Shown one piece after another: positions 40,687 through 49,198 of a DNA stretch of 64,000 bases. This stretch comes from a virus. The position numbers and the translations under genes were made by a program. The stretch is from positions 1 to 64,000 of the IMG/VR virus record IMGVR_UViG_3300045413_000192. One strand, 5' to 3'. Position 1 is the stretch's first letter. Each line of letters begins with the position of its first letter. The notes beneath the pieces were generated by a model. It had not been told where the DNA came from, searched no databases, and saw only the letters and a program-made list of their open reading frames with translations.

Positions 40687-40944
40687 ATGTCAATCCTTGC
40701 AATTGAAGACACTTTTATTAATGGATCTGATGTCACAGTTACAGCAGTGGTTGAGGACATGCGTTTGCTTTATCGGGCAACGTATTACGAACCTGAAGAA
40801 TGGGCTCCTGCTCTTTGCTCAGCAACTTTCCAGTTGGATGAGGGAGAACAAATCCCTCTTGATGAAGATAGCTTCTGCAGTTATCTTGATCAGCTCGATC
40901 TTTACTGGCAACTCGTCGACACCACTGACTGCGACGTAGACTGA
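40687..40944 (+). CDS. acidic hypothetical protein, 85 residues
   Basis: MSILAIEDTFINGSDVTVTA; beta strands then a very acidic end (DTTDCDVD). Unknown. Confidence 0.65.
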   Translation: MSILAIEDTFINGSDVTVTAVVEDMRLLYRATYYEPEEWAPALCSATFQLDEGEQIPLDEDSFCSYLDQLDLYWQLVDTTDCDVD

Positions 40945-40949
40945 TTCAT

Positions 40950-40977
40950 CGTCCTGGGCATGACGTTAAACTGCCTA
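40950..40977 (+). promoter_or_regulatory. TTAAAC pseudoknot leader, copy E2
   Basis: S1 CGTC/GACG (40950-40953, 40962-40965), TTAAAC, S2 TGGGCA/TGCCTA (40955-40960, 40972-40977). Upstream of the PcfJ-like gene. Confidence 0.65.
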
Positions 40978-41007
40978 CCACACCACATCAACACCACACA
41001 TCACACC

Positions 41008-42801
41008 ATGCAATTCCAACTTCCCCAACACTTGCAAACAGAACTGCTTGCCTACGATCCCAAACTTAAAGCCTTGACTCGTCAAGCTTCATCTAAAACC
41101 ACCACCAAGAAAGCTAAATATCCGCACGGTAACGTCAATGATTTGATTCCTGTTGAAGTCGTACGTGTATCACTGCAACAAGATGCGGTCGACAACATTA
41201 ACGCTAATCCAGCATCAAGTCGTTATCATTTGTTTACCAAGCTTGTGGATGTGGCAACTCCGCAAGCACGCACCAAAGCTACTGCTATTCTCTATCATTA
41301 CGAACAATGCTGGTACGCAGCCTGGCTTCCGCCTAAAGGCAAGGAGCAAGACTACGTTTACGGTTATGCTATTGCTTTTAAGGACACAGCGGCAGCACAA
41401 AAGACGGTGTCATCAAACTACTGGCGCAACCGCAGCGACTATCCAATCAAGCAATATGGTCGTACACAGTTTTATGTGTACACAAAATATGTAACAACAC
41501 AAGACATTATCAATGGTGATGACACGCGTAACTGGCGTGGCTCTCGTGTTGCCAGCTACTATCAGAAGTCTAAGGACTTGGCAAAAGCGGTTAATAAATT
41601 TGAAGAATCATTGAAAGAATCTATTCCTTGCTGGTCAGATTCACATGACATGTTTGGTCGTATCAAGGCAACTACAATTTTTCATGCATTGGAGATTCCT
41701 TGTTTATCAAAAATAACTATTGATTCAAGTTTGCAATTTACATCACAAAACTTAATGGATGTTTTGCAAAAGATTAGTGACGCTGACGATAGCTTTGGAC
41801 ATCTTTATGCTTTATCTCATAGCAAAAAGATTCTTGAGGTCAAAGACGTATTAAATACTCCATTCTTTCGTCGTTGGATGCAAGAACACTGTGATCAAGC
41901 AGTGCAAGCATACAACAATCCTGAAACACAACTGCGTACTGATATCACCAAACACTACAAAATTATCGTAGCTTTTGCTGAAGCTGTTAGTTACGTTCGT
42001 AAGTTTTGGCCTGATTGTCCTGTTGATTTCTTTCAATCACACATAGATCAATTACTTGGTACACGCTTGCGTGATTACTCATCCGACTGTACTGAACAAT
42101 GGTTGCGTCAGCACATGCCTGTTGCATCATTCTTTCAGATGCTACGTAAGTTCCATGACCAAGCCAAGGTTGACTACGAACGCAACCATCATTCTTATGC
42201 CAAGACTGAATATGGTATTGCTGTCTTTGGGTTTGGTGATTGGGACGATACAGTCTCCATGCTCTCTCGCATTTTAAATAAATGCAAAGAAACAGATCAA
42301 ACCTTTGCACCACCAAAGCGTTGGCGTATTGAAGAGTTCCATGATTATGTTCAAGCTGAATCTTGGAAACTAACAAATCCAAATGAGATGTTGCCCCAGG
42401 ATTTATTTCCTGAACCAACCAAGATTGAACTTAACAATCAAACATGGACATTCTTCCAGCCCCATGACACACATCAACTAGCTATGTGGGGTCAGGCCGT
42501 ACGCAACTGCGTTGGCTCTGCATCACACTACGCTGATGATTGCAAGAAGAAGAAGCACTTTATTGTGCTTTGTATGATTGACGGCAAACCTCAGTTCACC
42601 ATTCAACTCACCGTTGATATGGGCATGATGTCCGTCAAGCAGATTGCTGGCATTGCTAACAAGCGTCTTGACGACATCCAAAAGGATCAATACACCAAGG
42701 CATTTGGCTTGGCCTTGCAATCCCGTGAGGCTGCGCTAAAATCCCGACAACACAAACTGACCAGCCTTGGTCTCAGTATTTGGGGCTGGTCTTATTTATG
42801 A
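41008..42801 (+). CDS. PcfJ-like protein
   Basis: 597 residues from ATG 41008 (CACACC-ATG). Near 470-565: WTFFQPHDTHQLAMWGQAVR, NCVGSASHYADDC and FIVLCMIDGKPQFTIQL, then VKQIAGIANKRL, the core of PcfJ-like domains found on plasmids and phages. The N-terminal 400 residues are unrecognised, with a helical middle. PcfJ was first noted near conjugation genes; biochemical role unknown. Largest early gene after DNA polymerase. Confidence 0.7.
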   Translation: MQFQLPQHLQTELLAYDPKLKALTRQASSKTTTKKAKYPHGNVNDLIPVEVVRVSLQQDAVDNINANPASSRYHLFTKLVDVATPQARTKATAILYHYEQCWYAAWLPPKGKEQDYVYGYAIAFKDTAAAQKTVSSNYWRNRSDYPIKQYGRTQFYVYTKYVTTQDIINGDDTRNWRGSRVASYYQKSKDLAKAVNKFEESLKESIPCWSDSHDMFGRIKATTIFHALEIPCLSKITIDSSLQFTSQNLMDVLQKISDADDSFGHLYALSHSKKILEVKDVLNTPFFRRWMQEHCDQAVQAYNNPETQLRTDITKHYKIIVAFAEAVSYVRKFWPDCPVDFFQSHIDQLLGTRLRDYSSDCTEQWLRQHMPVASFFQMLRKFHDQAKVDYERNHHSYAKTEYGIAVFGFGDWDDTVSMLSRILNKCKETDQTFAPPKRWRIEEFHDYVQAESWKLTNPNEMLPQDLFPEPTKIELNNQTWTFFQPHDTHQLAMWGQAVRNCVGSASHYADDCKKKKHFIVLCMIDGKPQFTIQLTVDMGMMSVKQIAGIANKRLDDIQKDQYTKAFGLALQSREAALKSRQHKLTSLGLSIWGWSYL

Positions 42802-43019
42802 CTCACAACTACACTGATGATCAACTGCTTGCCATGGCAATGGCAAACATTGGTGAATTCATTCACGACAATTCTCCGCATTATGTTTTAATCGAAGAAG
42901 ATCCACGTAACGAAGAAGACTACGATACTTGGGCTTATGGCACTGAGCCGTTGCCCCAAGATCATACTTGGCGTTCAACTTCCATTGAAGTTGATGTAAG
43001 TCCAAGTGAGCCCGAGTAG
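42798..43019 (+). CDS. acidic hypothetical protein, 73 residues
   Basis: MTHNYTDDQLLAMAMANIGE, acidic. ATG overlaps the PcfJ-like stop (ATGA). Its last ten bases, including the TAG stop, are also the first ten bases of the tRNA. Confidence 0.65.
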   Translation: MTHNYTDDQLLAMAMANIGEFIHDNSPHYVLIEEDPRNEEDYDTWAYGTEPLPQDHTWRSTSIEVDVSPSEPE

Positions 43020-43085
43020 CCCAACGGAAGAGGCAAACGACTTAAAATCGTTCCAGCGTGAGTTCAAATCTCACCTCGGGTACCA
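43010..43085 (+). tRNA. tRNA with anticodon TAA (Leu), short variable loop
   Basis: Full cloverleaf of 76 bases: acceptor GCCCGAG/CTCGGGT, D stem GCC/GGC, anticodon stem AACGA/TCGTT with loop CTTAAAA (anticodon TAA), variable CCAGC, T arm GTGAG-TTCAAAT-CTCAC, A73 and an encoded CCA. TAA reads UUA. Bacterial tRNA-Leu normally has a long variable arm; here it has five bases. Confidence 0.88.
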
Positions 43086-43107
43086 ACACACTTACTTGAT
43101 TCACACC

Positions 43108-43470
43108 ATGCAAATCTTTGCTGCTTTCAAATCAATCATCCCTGAGTTCCATGCTTTCTCCGACGACGACAATCGTTACAACCTTGGTGCAACTTGGACT
43201 GCACCAGATGGTCTCAAGGACTACCACAATTTGGAACTCCGTTATGTACACAACTCTGAGCGCCTTGCGTTGCAGGGCGATCCTCAGCCGGATGGCAGTT
43301 GGAAGTACACCGAACCTAACGGCTATGTCCACACCATTACTGCTGAACGTGCCAAGCACTTCATGGAGCAAACCCATCAGCATGCCACAATCATGTGCGC
43401 CATGCTTGATAAGCTTCAAGAAGCAGGCGTTATGCAACCGGTAGTAGACACGCAGGTTCAATCTGCCTAA
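43108..43470 (+). CDS. hypothetical protein, 120 residues
   Basis: From ATG 43108 after ATTCACACC. MQIFAAFKSIIPEFHAFSDD; beta-rich middle, helical end. Followed by a terminator. Unknown. Confidence 0.65.
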   Translation: MQIFAAFKSIIPEFHAFSDDDNRYNLGATWTAPDGLKDYHNLELRYVHNSERLALQGDPQPDGSWKYTEPNGYVHTITAERAKHFMEQTHQHATIMCAMLDKLQEAGVMQPVVDTQVQSA

Positions 43471-43490
43471 ACTGCACGCGGAACCTCTGG

Positions 43491-43516
43491 AGCCCCTGCA
43501 AAAGCGGGGGCTTTTC
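43491..43516 (+). terminator. rho-independent terminator
   Basis: AGCCCCTGC-AAAA-GCGGGGGCT followed by TTTTC. It ends the tRNA-containing transcript segment and sits just before ATG 43520. Confidence 0.8.
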
Positions 43517-43519
43517 TCT

Positions 43520-43882
43520 ATGATTGGCCAATCTCAAAACGATCCCATTGATCTTGATCTAGTCGATAAAGTCATTGCCATGGTTCCAAAAGAAACATGG
43601 TCTGTTGTTATTGATGCCATTGTCTCCAACATTGTTGATGCAATGCCAAGTACAGTACTTGAAAAACTAACAGGATCAATAGATGACTTTGATCGTGCAG
43701 AGGAAATCCTTTTGGATTATTACCGCATTGATGGTCGCCATGAAGATTTGATTGTTGATGCATTCAAGATTCTTGGCGCAGAAAATACTTTGTATCTTTT
43801 GGATTCATTACAGCTTGATAAATATGTAGAGATCCGTCATGGTTCTACAGATACTGCACCGTGTTCTATTGAACCCCAATGA
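43520..43882 (+). CDS. acidic hypothetical protein, 120 residues
   Basis: MIGQSQNDPIDLDLVDKVIA; helical and acidic (FDRAEEILLDYYRIDGRHED). Starts within 5 bases of the terminator stem, so it may be made from read-through or a nearby start site. Stop overlaps the next gene by ATGA. Confidence 0.65.
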   Translation: MIGQSQNDPIDLDLVDKVIAMVPKETWSVVIDAIVSNIVDAMPSTVLEKLTGSIDDFDRAEEILLDYYRIDGRHEDLIVDAFKILGAENTLYLLDSLQLDKYVEIRHGSTDTAPCSIEPQ

Positions 43883-44223
43883 AATGTCCTGTTTGTTCAA
43901 GTAAGTACACACGCGTTACATGCACTAATCATTTCCAAAGATTTACAAAACGTTATTGCCGTTGCCTTTCGTGCAATACCAAGTATCGTACTGTTGAAAA
44001 GTATGAGGCCGCAAAGCCTGGGCCAGCCAAAGGTCAACCAAGGCCTGGCAAAATTGCCCGTGGCAGTGAACATGGTTCTGCCGTTCTGACAGAAAAGAAT
44101 GTTCTCCACATCCGTCGCATGCACACTTGGGGGTCTACCCTCCAGGTTATTGCAGCAAGGTATGGTATGAGTGCTTCTTACATTTCACGGATCATTAACC
44201 GTAAAGTTTGGACTCACATTTAA
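43879..44223 (+). CDS. zinc-ribbon plus HTH DNA-binding protein
   Basis: 114 residues. N-terminal CPVC...CRCLSC is an NrdR/Ogr-like zinc ribbon. The C-terminus, LTEKNVLHIRRMHTWGS then VIAARYGMSASYISRIINRK and WTHI, is the same helix-turn-helix as in the protein at 37705. Probably a DNA-binding regulator of phage genes. Confidence 0.75.
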   Translation: MKCPVCSSKYTRVTCTNHFQRFTKRYCRCLSCNTKYRTVEKYEAAKPGPAKGQPRPGKIARGSEHGSAVLTEKNVLHIRRMHTWGSTLQVIAARYGMSASYISRIINRKVWTHI

Positions 44224-44522
44224 TGGCAACTAAAGCACAATTCCGTTATGCCATAGGTGATCGCGTTGCAGAACGCCCCAAAACCCATGGCATCTTTACC
44301 AACAATCCACAAGTTAAACAACGCATTGCACAACATAGAACTCAACGGTATGGTACCGTCATTGACACCAAAGAAAAGCGTGACTCTCGTGATAATGCCA
44401 TCAAAGTATTAATTATCCAATGGGATCATTTGGTATCACCCAGTGAACATTTACAAATGCGTATCTGCCCTGTTGAATATTTAAATCAACTAACCAAAAA
44501 AGTTATTGTTCCAGGAGAATAA
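44223..44522 (+). CDS. hypothetical protein, SH3/KOW-like start
   Basis: 99 residues from ATG 44223, which overlaps the previous stop (TAATG). YAIGDRVAERPKTHGIF and RYGTVIDTKEKRD, with IKVLIIQWDHLVSPSEH, suggest a small beta barrel. Basic. Unknown. Confidence 0.6.
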   Translation: MATKAQFRYAIGDRVAERPKTHGIFTNNPQVKQRIAQHRTQRYGTVIDTKEKRDSRDNAIKVLIIQWDHLVSPSEHLQMRICPVEYLNQLTKKVIVPGE

Positions 44523-44523
44523 C

Positions 44524-44730
44524 ATGAATCATCGCACAGATATGATCATCCGAGCTGTTGCAAGTTCTATTGCAATTCTTGGATTTTTAATACTTACCCA
44601 TGCAATCCTTGAAAACAACAGTGAACCTATAGAGAAATTTAAAGTTATAGACAAATACAAGAATTGCAATGTGGTCAGATACACTGATCCCAGCAATCAA
44701 TGGCACTACCTACTGCACTGCGGTCTATGA
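44524..44730 (+). CDS. small membrane protein, 68 residues
   Basis: From ATG 44524 with CAGGAG nine bases upstream. One transmembrane helix (IIRAVASSIAILGFLILTHA), then a periplasm-like domain with two Cys (YKNCNVVRYTD, YLLHCGL). Stop overlaps thyX by ATGA. Confidence 0.65.
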   Translation: MNHRTDMIIRAVASSIAILGFLILTHAILENNSEPIEKFKVIDKYKNCNVVRYTDPSNQWHYLLHCGL

Positions 44731-45374
44731 ACGTTCAACTCATTTGGTTTACACCCAAAGCAGAAGAAATGATTGTCAAGATGGCACGCGTTTCTGCGCC
44801 AAAGAATCAAGACAACATGGATACTGCTCCACACTTATTGCGCTACCTGATTAAACACAAGCACTGGTCACCATTTGAAATGGCAAACATGTGCGTTGAG
44901 ATTGAAACAACCCGTGCAATCTCTCCACAAATACTGAGGCATCGTTCATTTAGTTTTCAGGAATTTAGCCAACGTTATGCTTCTGCAAATGAGTTAGGAT
45001 CTGCTGTCATTCCTCATCTCAGGCGGCAAGACAATGCGAATCGTCAAAATAGTATTGATGATTTATCGCCTGAGTTAATTGCTGGATATTACCGGCGTAT
45101 CAGCCAATTGTGTGAAGATGCTGAACATCTGTACAAAGAAATGGTAAGCAATGGAATCGCAAAAGAATGTGCGCGTTCTGTCTTGCCGCTTTCAACACAG
45201 ACTCGTCTTTATATGAACGGTACAATCAGATCGTGGATTCATTACCTCCAATTGCGCACAGCCAATGGAACCCAAGCCGAACACCAACAAATCGCACAGT
45301 GGATTAAACAAATCTTCTGTCAGCAATTCCCTGTTATCGGGGAAGCTGTCTTCCAAGAAAAAGCCTCTGGTTAG
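44727..45374 (+). CDS. thyX: Flavin-dependent thymidylate synthase
   Basis: 215 residues. The ThyX signature RHRxxSxxExSxR is present as RHRSFSFQEFSQR (71-83). HKHWSPFEMANM and a late RLYMNGTIRSWIHYL segment fit substrate and FAD binding. It methylates dUMP to dTMP with folate and FAD for phage DNA synthesis. Common in cyanophages. Coupled to the membrane protein before it. Confidence 0.95.
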   Translation: MNVQLIWFTPKAEEMIVKMARVSAPKNQDNMDTAPHLLRYLIKHKHWSPFEMANMCVEIETTRAISPQILRHRSFSFQEFSQRYASANELGSAVIPHLRRQDNANRQNSIDDLSPELIAGYYRRISQLCEDAEHLYKEMVSNGIAKECARSVLPLSTQTRLYMNGTIRSWIHYLQLRTANGTQAEHQQIAQWIKQIFCQQFPVIGEAVFQEKASG

Positions 45375-45435
45375 ACCAGGGATTGATGAATGGAAATCAG
45401 AAGGACATGGTTGTTTGTTCTTTTGATTTGCAACT

Positions 45436-45463
45436 GGACCTGGGATGTCCTTAAACTCATCCA
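45436..45463 (+). promoter_or_regulatory. TTAAAC pseudoknot leader, copy E6
   Basis: S1 GGAC/GTCC (45436-45439, 45447-45450) is a full compensatory change from CGTC/GACG. Loop CTGGGAT, TTAAAC linker, S2 GGAT/ATCC (45443-45446, 45459-45462). Upstream of the Gp88-like gene. Confidence 0.6.
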
Positions 45464-45494
45464 TAGGCTACGCTTATCTTTACTACACCACACC

Positions 45495-46256
45495 ATGAAA
45501 CTCCTCAAATTTTCTACTGGCAACGGCAAGCTTAAGAACCGTCTAATCTTTTCCTTGCCGTCAGGTTACGCCTGTCCAAACGCTGGTGTTTGCAAGACAT
45601 TTGCTGACCGTAACACAGGAACTATTATTGATCTGCCTCAGCTCACGGGTACGCAAGCAGACGAGTTTCGCTGCTTCTCTGCCATGGCGGAGGTGCGACC
45701 TAATGTACGGGAAGCACGTTGGTACAATTGGGATCTGTTGCGTGAAATCATGTACGGCGATGGTGATCAGGCTGTTTTGCTAAGTGATTTGATTGATCTT
45801 TCGCTTACTATGTTTCCGCCTAAGGAACTGGTAAGAGTCCATGAGGCCGGTGACTTCTGGACTGAGGTTTACATGAAGGCTTGGATGATGACTGCAGCCA
45901 AACGCCCCAAACAAAAGTTCTACGCTTACACCAAGTCTCTGGGTATGTGGATTAACTTGGCTAATCACATCCCACCAAACTTCTATCTCACTGCATCTTA
46001 CGGTGGGACTCTTGATTATCTAATCGCTAAGCACCCCAAGGTGTTCCAGCGGATTGCTTATGTTGTTTACACAGAGGATGAAGCAGCTGCCCGTGGCTTG
46101 GAGATTGATCATGACGACAGTCATTGTTTGGGTGATAAGCCATTTGCATTGCTGGTTCATGGCAGCCAACGCGCTGGTAGCAATGCATCCAAAGCAATTG
46201 CTAAACGCAAAAAGGACGGTGGATTTGTGGGATACGGCAAAACAAATCGAAAGTAA
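45495..46256 (+). CDS. Gp88-like phage protein
   Basis: 253 residues from ATG 45495 (CCACACC-ATG). TGNGKLKNRLIFSLPSGYAC, PNAGVCKTFAD and later FYAYTKSLGMW, YLTASYGG match the Gp88 family of phage proteins, with conserved Cys residues near the start. Possibly a radical/iron-sulfur type enzyme, but this is not established. Function unknown. Confidence 0.65.
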   Translation: MKLLKFSTGNGKLKNRLIFSLPSGYACPNAGVCKTFADRNTGTIIDLPQLTGTQADEFRCFSAMAEVRPNVREARWYNWDLLREIMYGDGDQAVLLSDLIDLSLTMFPPKELVRVHEAGDFWTEVYMKAWMMTAAKRPKQKFYAYTKSLGMWINLANHIPPNFYLTASYGGTLDYLIAKHPKVFQRIAYVVYTEDEAAARGLEIDHDDSHCLGDKPFALLVHGSQRAGSNASKAIAKRKKDGGFVGYGKTNRK

Positions 46257-46319
46257 TTCCGTAACCCTTGCGTTGTCATTTAAATCGGATATTATCTGAG
46301 CGTTCTTACAACATCTGCC

Positions 46320-46553
46320 GTGAGTTACGTCATTGCTACTTGGAAACATGGGATTCCACACGCTATTACTGCGTGTAATAAATCCAATCAATTTCTTCTT
46401 GTTCCATTAGACTCTGACGTAGCTTTAAACAAAATTTTTTCCCATCCTTATCAGACTGGTGCACAACAAATCTTGACGTGGATTAATGAAAATAATGTCG
46501 AACTGTCCCGCGAAGAACTCTCTATTCAAGATGAAGCCCGATTCCGTAAGTGA
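46320..46553 (+). CDS. hypothetical protein, 77 residues
   Basis: GTG start. MSYVIATWKHGIPHAITACN, alpha/beta. Overlaps the DNA polymerase start by 23 bases. Unknown. Confidence 0.6.
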   Translation: MSYVIATWKHGIPHAITACNKSNQFLLVPLDSDVALNKIFSHPYQTGAQQILTWINENNVELSREELSIQDEARFRK

Positions 46554-49146
46554 AACGTGGCTTATTTTTGATTTGGAATCCGACAACCTTTACGATTCCG
46601 TCACAGTCACCCATTGCATTGTGCTTTATGACATTGGACGCAAACAAACTTTTACTTATGGGCCTGATCACATTGCTGATGCTCTTGCTCATCTGGCAAC
46701 CGCTGATGTTCTAATTGGTCACAACATTATCTTTTATGACCTACCAGTCCTACAAAAACTGCATTCATTTGCCACCAAAACACGCATTATTGACACGCTT
46801 ATTTGTACACGTTTGATCTGGCCCAAGGAACTTCTTTATGACCGCGACACAGAACAATATACGCAGGTTCCAAAGAACCTACGTGGATCCGCATCGCTTA
46901 AAGCATGGGGATGGCGCTTGGCCGATCATAAGATCGACTTCAAGGACTTCTCCGTCTATTCCGAAGAGATGCTTAAGTACTGCGTCCAAGACGTGGAAGT
47001 TACTAAGAAACTTTGGGAACACATTTGTAAACAACACTATTCAGAAGCGGCACTCAAACTTGAACACGACTTTGCTTTGGCGATTAACAAACAAATTCGA
47101 TCAGGTGTTTCTTTTGATCTTGATGCAGCTCTTGATCTTGTGGATGTATTACGTGCAAGACAAAAAGAACTTGAAGATAAGTTAAAACAAATCTTTCCGC
47201 CTATTACACACAGTGATTGGTTTACACCCAAGGTTAACAATACAAAACGTGGTTATGTCAAAGGAGTACCGTTTGAAAAAATCCGAATTGAAGAATTCAA
47301 TCCTGGATCTCGTCAGCAAATTGCTGATCGACTTGCCCAAAAGTACGGATGGAAACCAGAAAAAACAACTAAAAAAGGAAATCCAATCCTGGATGATGAT
47401 GTTTTAGAAACACTGCCCTATCCAGAAGCTAAACCTTTGGCAGAATACATGTTAATTAAAAAACGTCTTGGGCAAATTGCTGATGGCAACAATGCTTGGA
47501 TCAAACTATTTAACAATGAATCTGGTTGTATCCACGGCGACCTTATTACTAACGGTTGCATTACTGGGCGCTGTGCACACCGTAATCCAAATATGGGCCA
47601 AGTCCCTGCAGCTTACTCCCCATATGGAAAAGAATGTCGCAATTTATTCCATGCTCCTTACTCTTGGGACCTCATTGGTATTGATGCTAAAGCACTTGAG
47701 TTACGTTGCCTCGCTGGATACTTTGCACTATGGGATAACGGAGAATATGCATCTCTTGTTGTAAATCCTAAAGTTGATATTCATACGTATAACCAAGAAC
47801 AGTTTGGTGTTGCAACCCGCGATATTTCAAAACGCTTGTTATACGCTTGTGTGCCATCTGACATCACTACTGTATTAACAAAAGAAGGTTGGAAAAAATA
47901 TGATGAACTTAAGGTTGGTCAACTTGTATTAACTTATAACGAAGAAAAAGAAATTAAAGAATGGAAACCTATTCTTGAAATTATTCCTGAACATGAAGAT
48001 GGTGTTTGGCAAATGGAACACAATCATTCATTTAAGGTGCAAGCTACAGCTGATCATCGTTGGTATGTAAAACAACGTAAAGCAAATAAAGATAGTTCTT
48101 GTGGTTGGTTTACTGGCAATAAACAACGCCGTTATATGGAGCCCGAAGTGCGCACTACGGCAACAATTAATACTGAATCAAACATTGTTGTTAATGCGCC
48201 GTTGGTTGATTTAGATTCTTCTGGTATAACTATTCAGTGGCAATGGCGTAAATACGGCACTAATTGGAGTTCTATTGTTTTGCAAATGAACTCGAATCAA
48301 CGAAAAGCTTGGTTGTCAGGTTTTATGCTTGCTGATGGTTTTCAATCTTGTAAATTAAATCAAAAAGAAAAATGGCATTGGACTCAAGTACGTAATGAGC
48401 ATTTTGAAGCTGCTTTACTTGCATCTTATTTGGAATTTCCTGGTGTTATTCATGTTGCAAAACCAAGATTAAATTCAAGTGGAACAGTGCAGATGCATGT
48501 AAGCATTGCAAATAAGGGACATGTAACGGGACAAAAATTGCAAAAAACTTTTGTTGGAAAGAAAAAAGTTTTTTGTATTCGAACGGAAAATAAATCTTTT
48601 GTAATGCGCCAAGGGGATTGCATTACAATTACGGGTAATTGTTTGTATGGTGCAGGCGCTTTAAAGATGGGTACAATTATTAATCCGGATGAAAAAAATG
48701 AATTACTTCTGCGTCAACTAGGAAGTAATGCAATTAATTCATTCATGAAAGGTGTACCCGCATTAAAAAAACTTAAACAACAGATCGATGAAACTATTGG
48801 ATCCCGGGGTTATTTACGTGGTCTTGATCGTCGCATTCTCCACTGTCGCTCTGCGTTCAAAGGATTGAATGTGCTCTTGCAATCAGCAGGTGCCATCCTC
48901 ATGAAACAAGTTGTGGTCTTTACGCACCGCAACATCGAACAAAATCTTGGCTTGGTCTACGGCCAAGATTGGCAACAACTCTTAATGGTCCATGACGAAA
49001 TACAAATTGCTTGTCACCCTGATTACACTGACAAAATCAGGGAGCAAGCTATGATGGCATTCCCCCAGGCTCAAGAATTTTTTGGGTTCAACTGCTTAAT
49101 CGAAGGCGATTCACGCGTTGGTAAAACCTGGGCAGACACCCATTAA
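46531..49146 (+). CDS. Family A DNA polymerase (T7-like), interrupted by an intein
   Basis: 871 residues from ATG 46531; about 607 after splicing. 3'-5' exonuclease: FDLESDNLYD with the DxE pair, IGHNIIFYDLPVLQ and a later YCVQDVEVTKKLW. Polymerase: motif A DAKALELRCLAGY, motif B RDISKRLLYA/CLYGAG split by the intein, motif C VHDEIQI. It resembles T7 gp5 in order and size. An upstream ATG (46486) is possible but overlaps the prior gene further. Replicative enzyme of the phage. Confidence 0.93.
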   Translation: MKPDSVSETWLIFDLESDNLYDSVTVTHCIVLYDIGRKQTFTYGPDHIADALAHLATADVLIGHNIIFYDLPVLQKLHSFATKTRIIDTLICTRLIWPKELLYDRDTEQYTQVPKNLRGSASLKAWGWRLADHKIDFKDFSVYSEEMLKYCVQDVEVTKKLWEHICKQHYSEAALKLEHDFALAINKQIRSGVSFDLDAALDLVDVLRARQKELEDKLKQIFPPITHSDWFTPKVNNTKRGYVKGVPFEKIRIEEFNPGSRQQIADRLAQKYGWKPEKTTKKGNPILDDDVLETLPYPEAKPLAEYMLIKKRLGQIADGNNAWIKLFNNESGCIHGDLITNGCITGRCAHRNPNMGQVPAAYSPYGKECRNLFHAPYSWDLIGIDAKALELRCLAGYFALWDNGEYASLVVNPKVDIHTYNQEQFGVATRDISKRLLYACVPSDITTVLTKEGWKKYDELKVGQLVLTYNEEKEIKEWKPILEIIPEHEDGVWQMEHNHSFKVQATADHRWYVKQRKANKDSSCGWFTGNKQRRYMEPEVRTTATINTESNIVVNAPLVDLDSSGITIQWQWRKYGTNWSSIVLQMNSNQRKAWLSGFMLADGFQSCKLNQKEKWHWTQVRNEHFEAALLASYLEFPGVIHVAKPRLNSSGTVQMHVSIANKGHVTGQKLQKTFVGKKKVFCIRTENKSFVMRQGDCITITGNCLYGAGALKMGTIINPDEKNELLLRQLGSNAINSFMKGVPALKKLKQQIDETIGSRGYLRGLDRRILHCRSAFKGLNVLLQSAGAILMKQVVVFTHRNIEQNLGLVYGQDWQQLLMVHDEIQIACHPDYTDKIREQAMMAFPQAQEFFGFNCLIEGDSRVGKTWADTH
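47848..48639 (+). other. intein in polymerase motif B
   Basis: 264 residues from Cys to Asn, followed by Cys+1. Block A: CVPSDITTVLTKEGWKKYDE with VGQLVLTYN. Block B: TADHRWYV. Central SGFMLADGFQS resembles one LAGLIDADG (DOD) motif. Ending: VMRQGDCITITGN then CLYGAG. The penultimate residue is Gly instead of the usual His. Insertion is exactly in the O-helix motif needed for nucleotide binding, a favoured intein site. Confidence 0.93.
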
Positions 49147-49151
49147 CGCCT

Positions 49152-49178
49152 TGTCCCAGGCATGACACTAAACTGCTT
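49152..49178 (+). promoter_or_regulatory. TTAAAC pseudoknot leader, copy E3
   Basis: S1 TGTC/GACA (one compensated pair relative to CGTC/GACG), linker CTAAAC, S2 AGGCA/TGCTT. Upstream of the SSB gene. Confidence 0.6.
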
Positions 49179-49198
49179 TCCACCCTACTTCTGTACCA

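Noticed and set aside
43452-43484. Possible further TTAAAC-type pseudoknot at the end of the 120-residue gene
   Set aside because: GCAG/CTGC and CTAAAC are present but the second stem is displaced and lies partly in coding sequence, next to a terminator.
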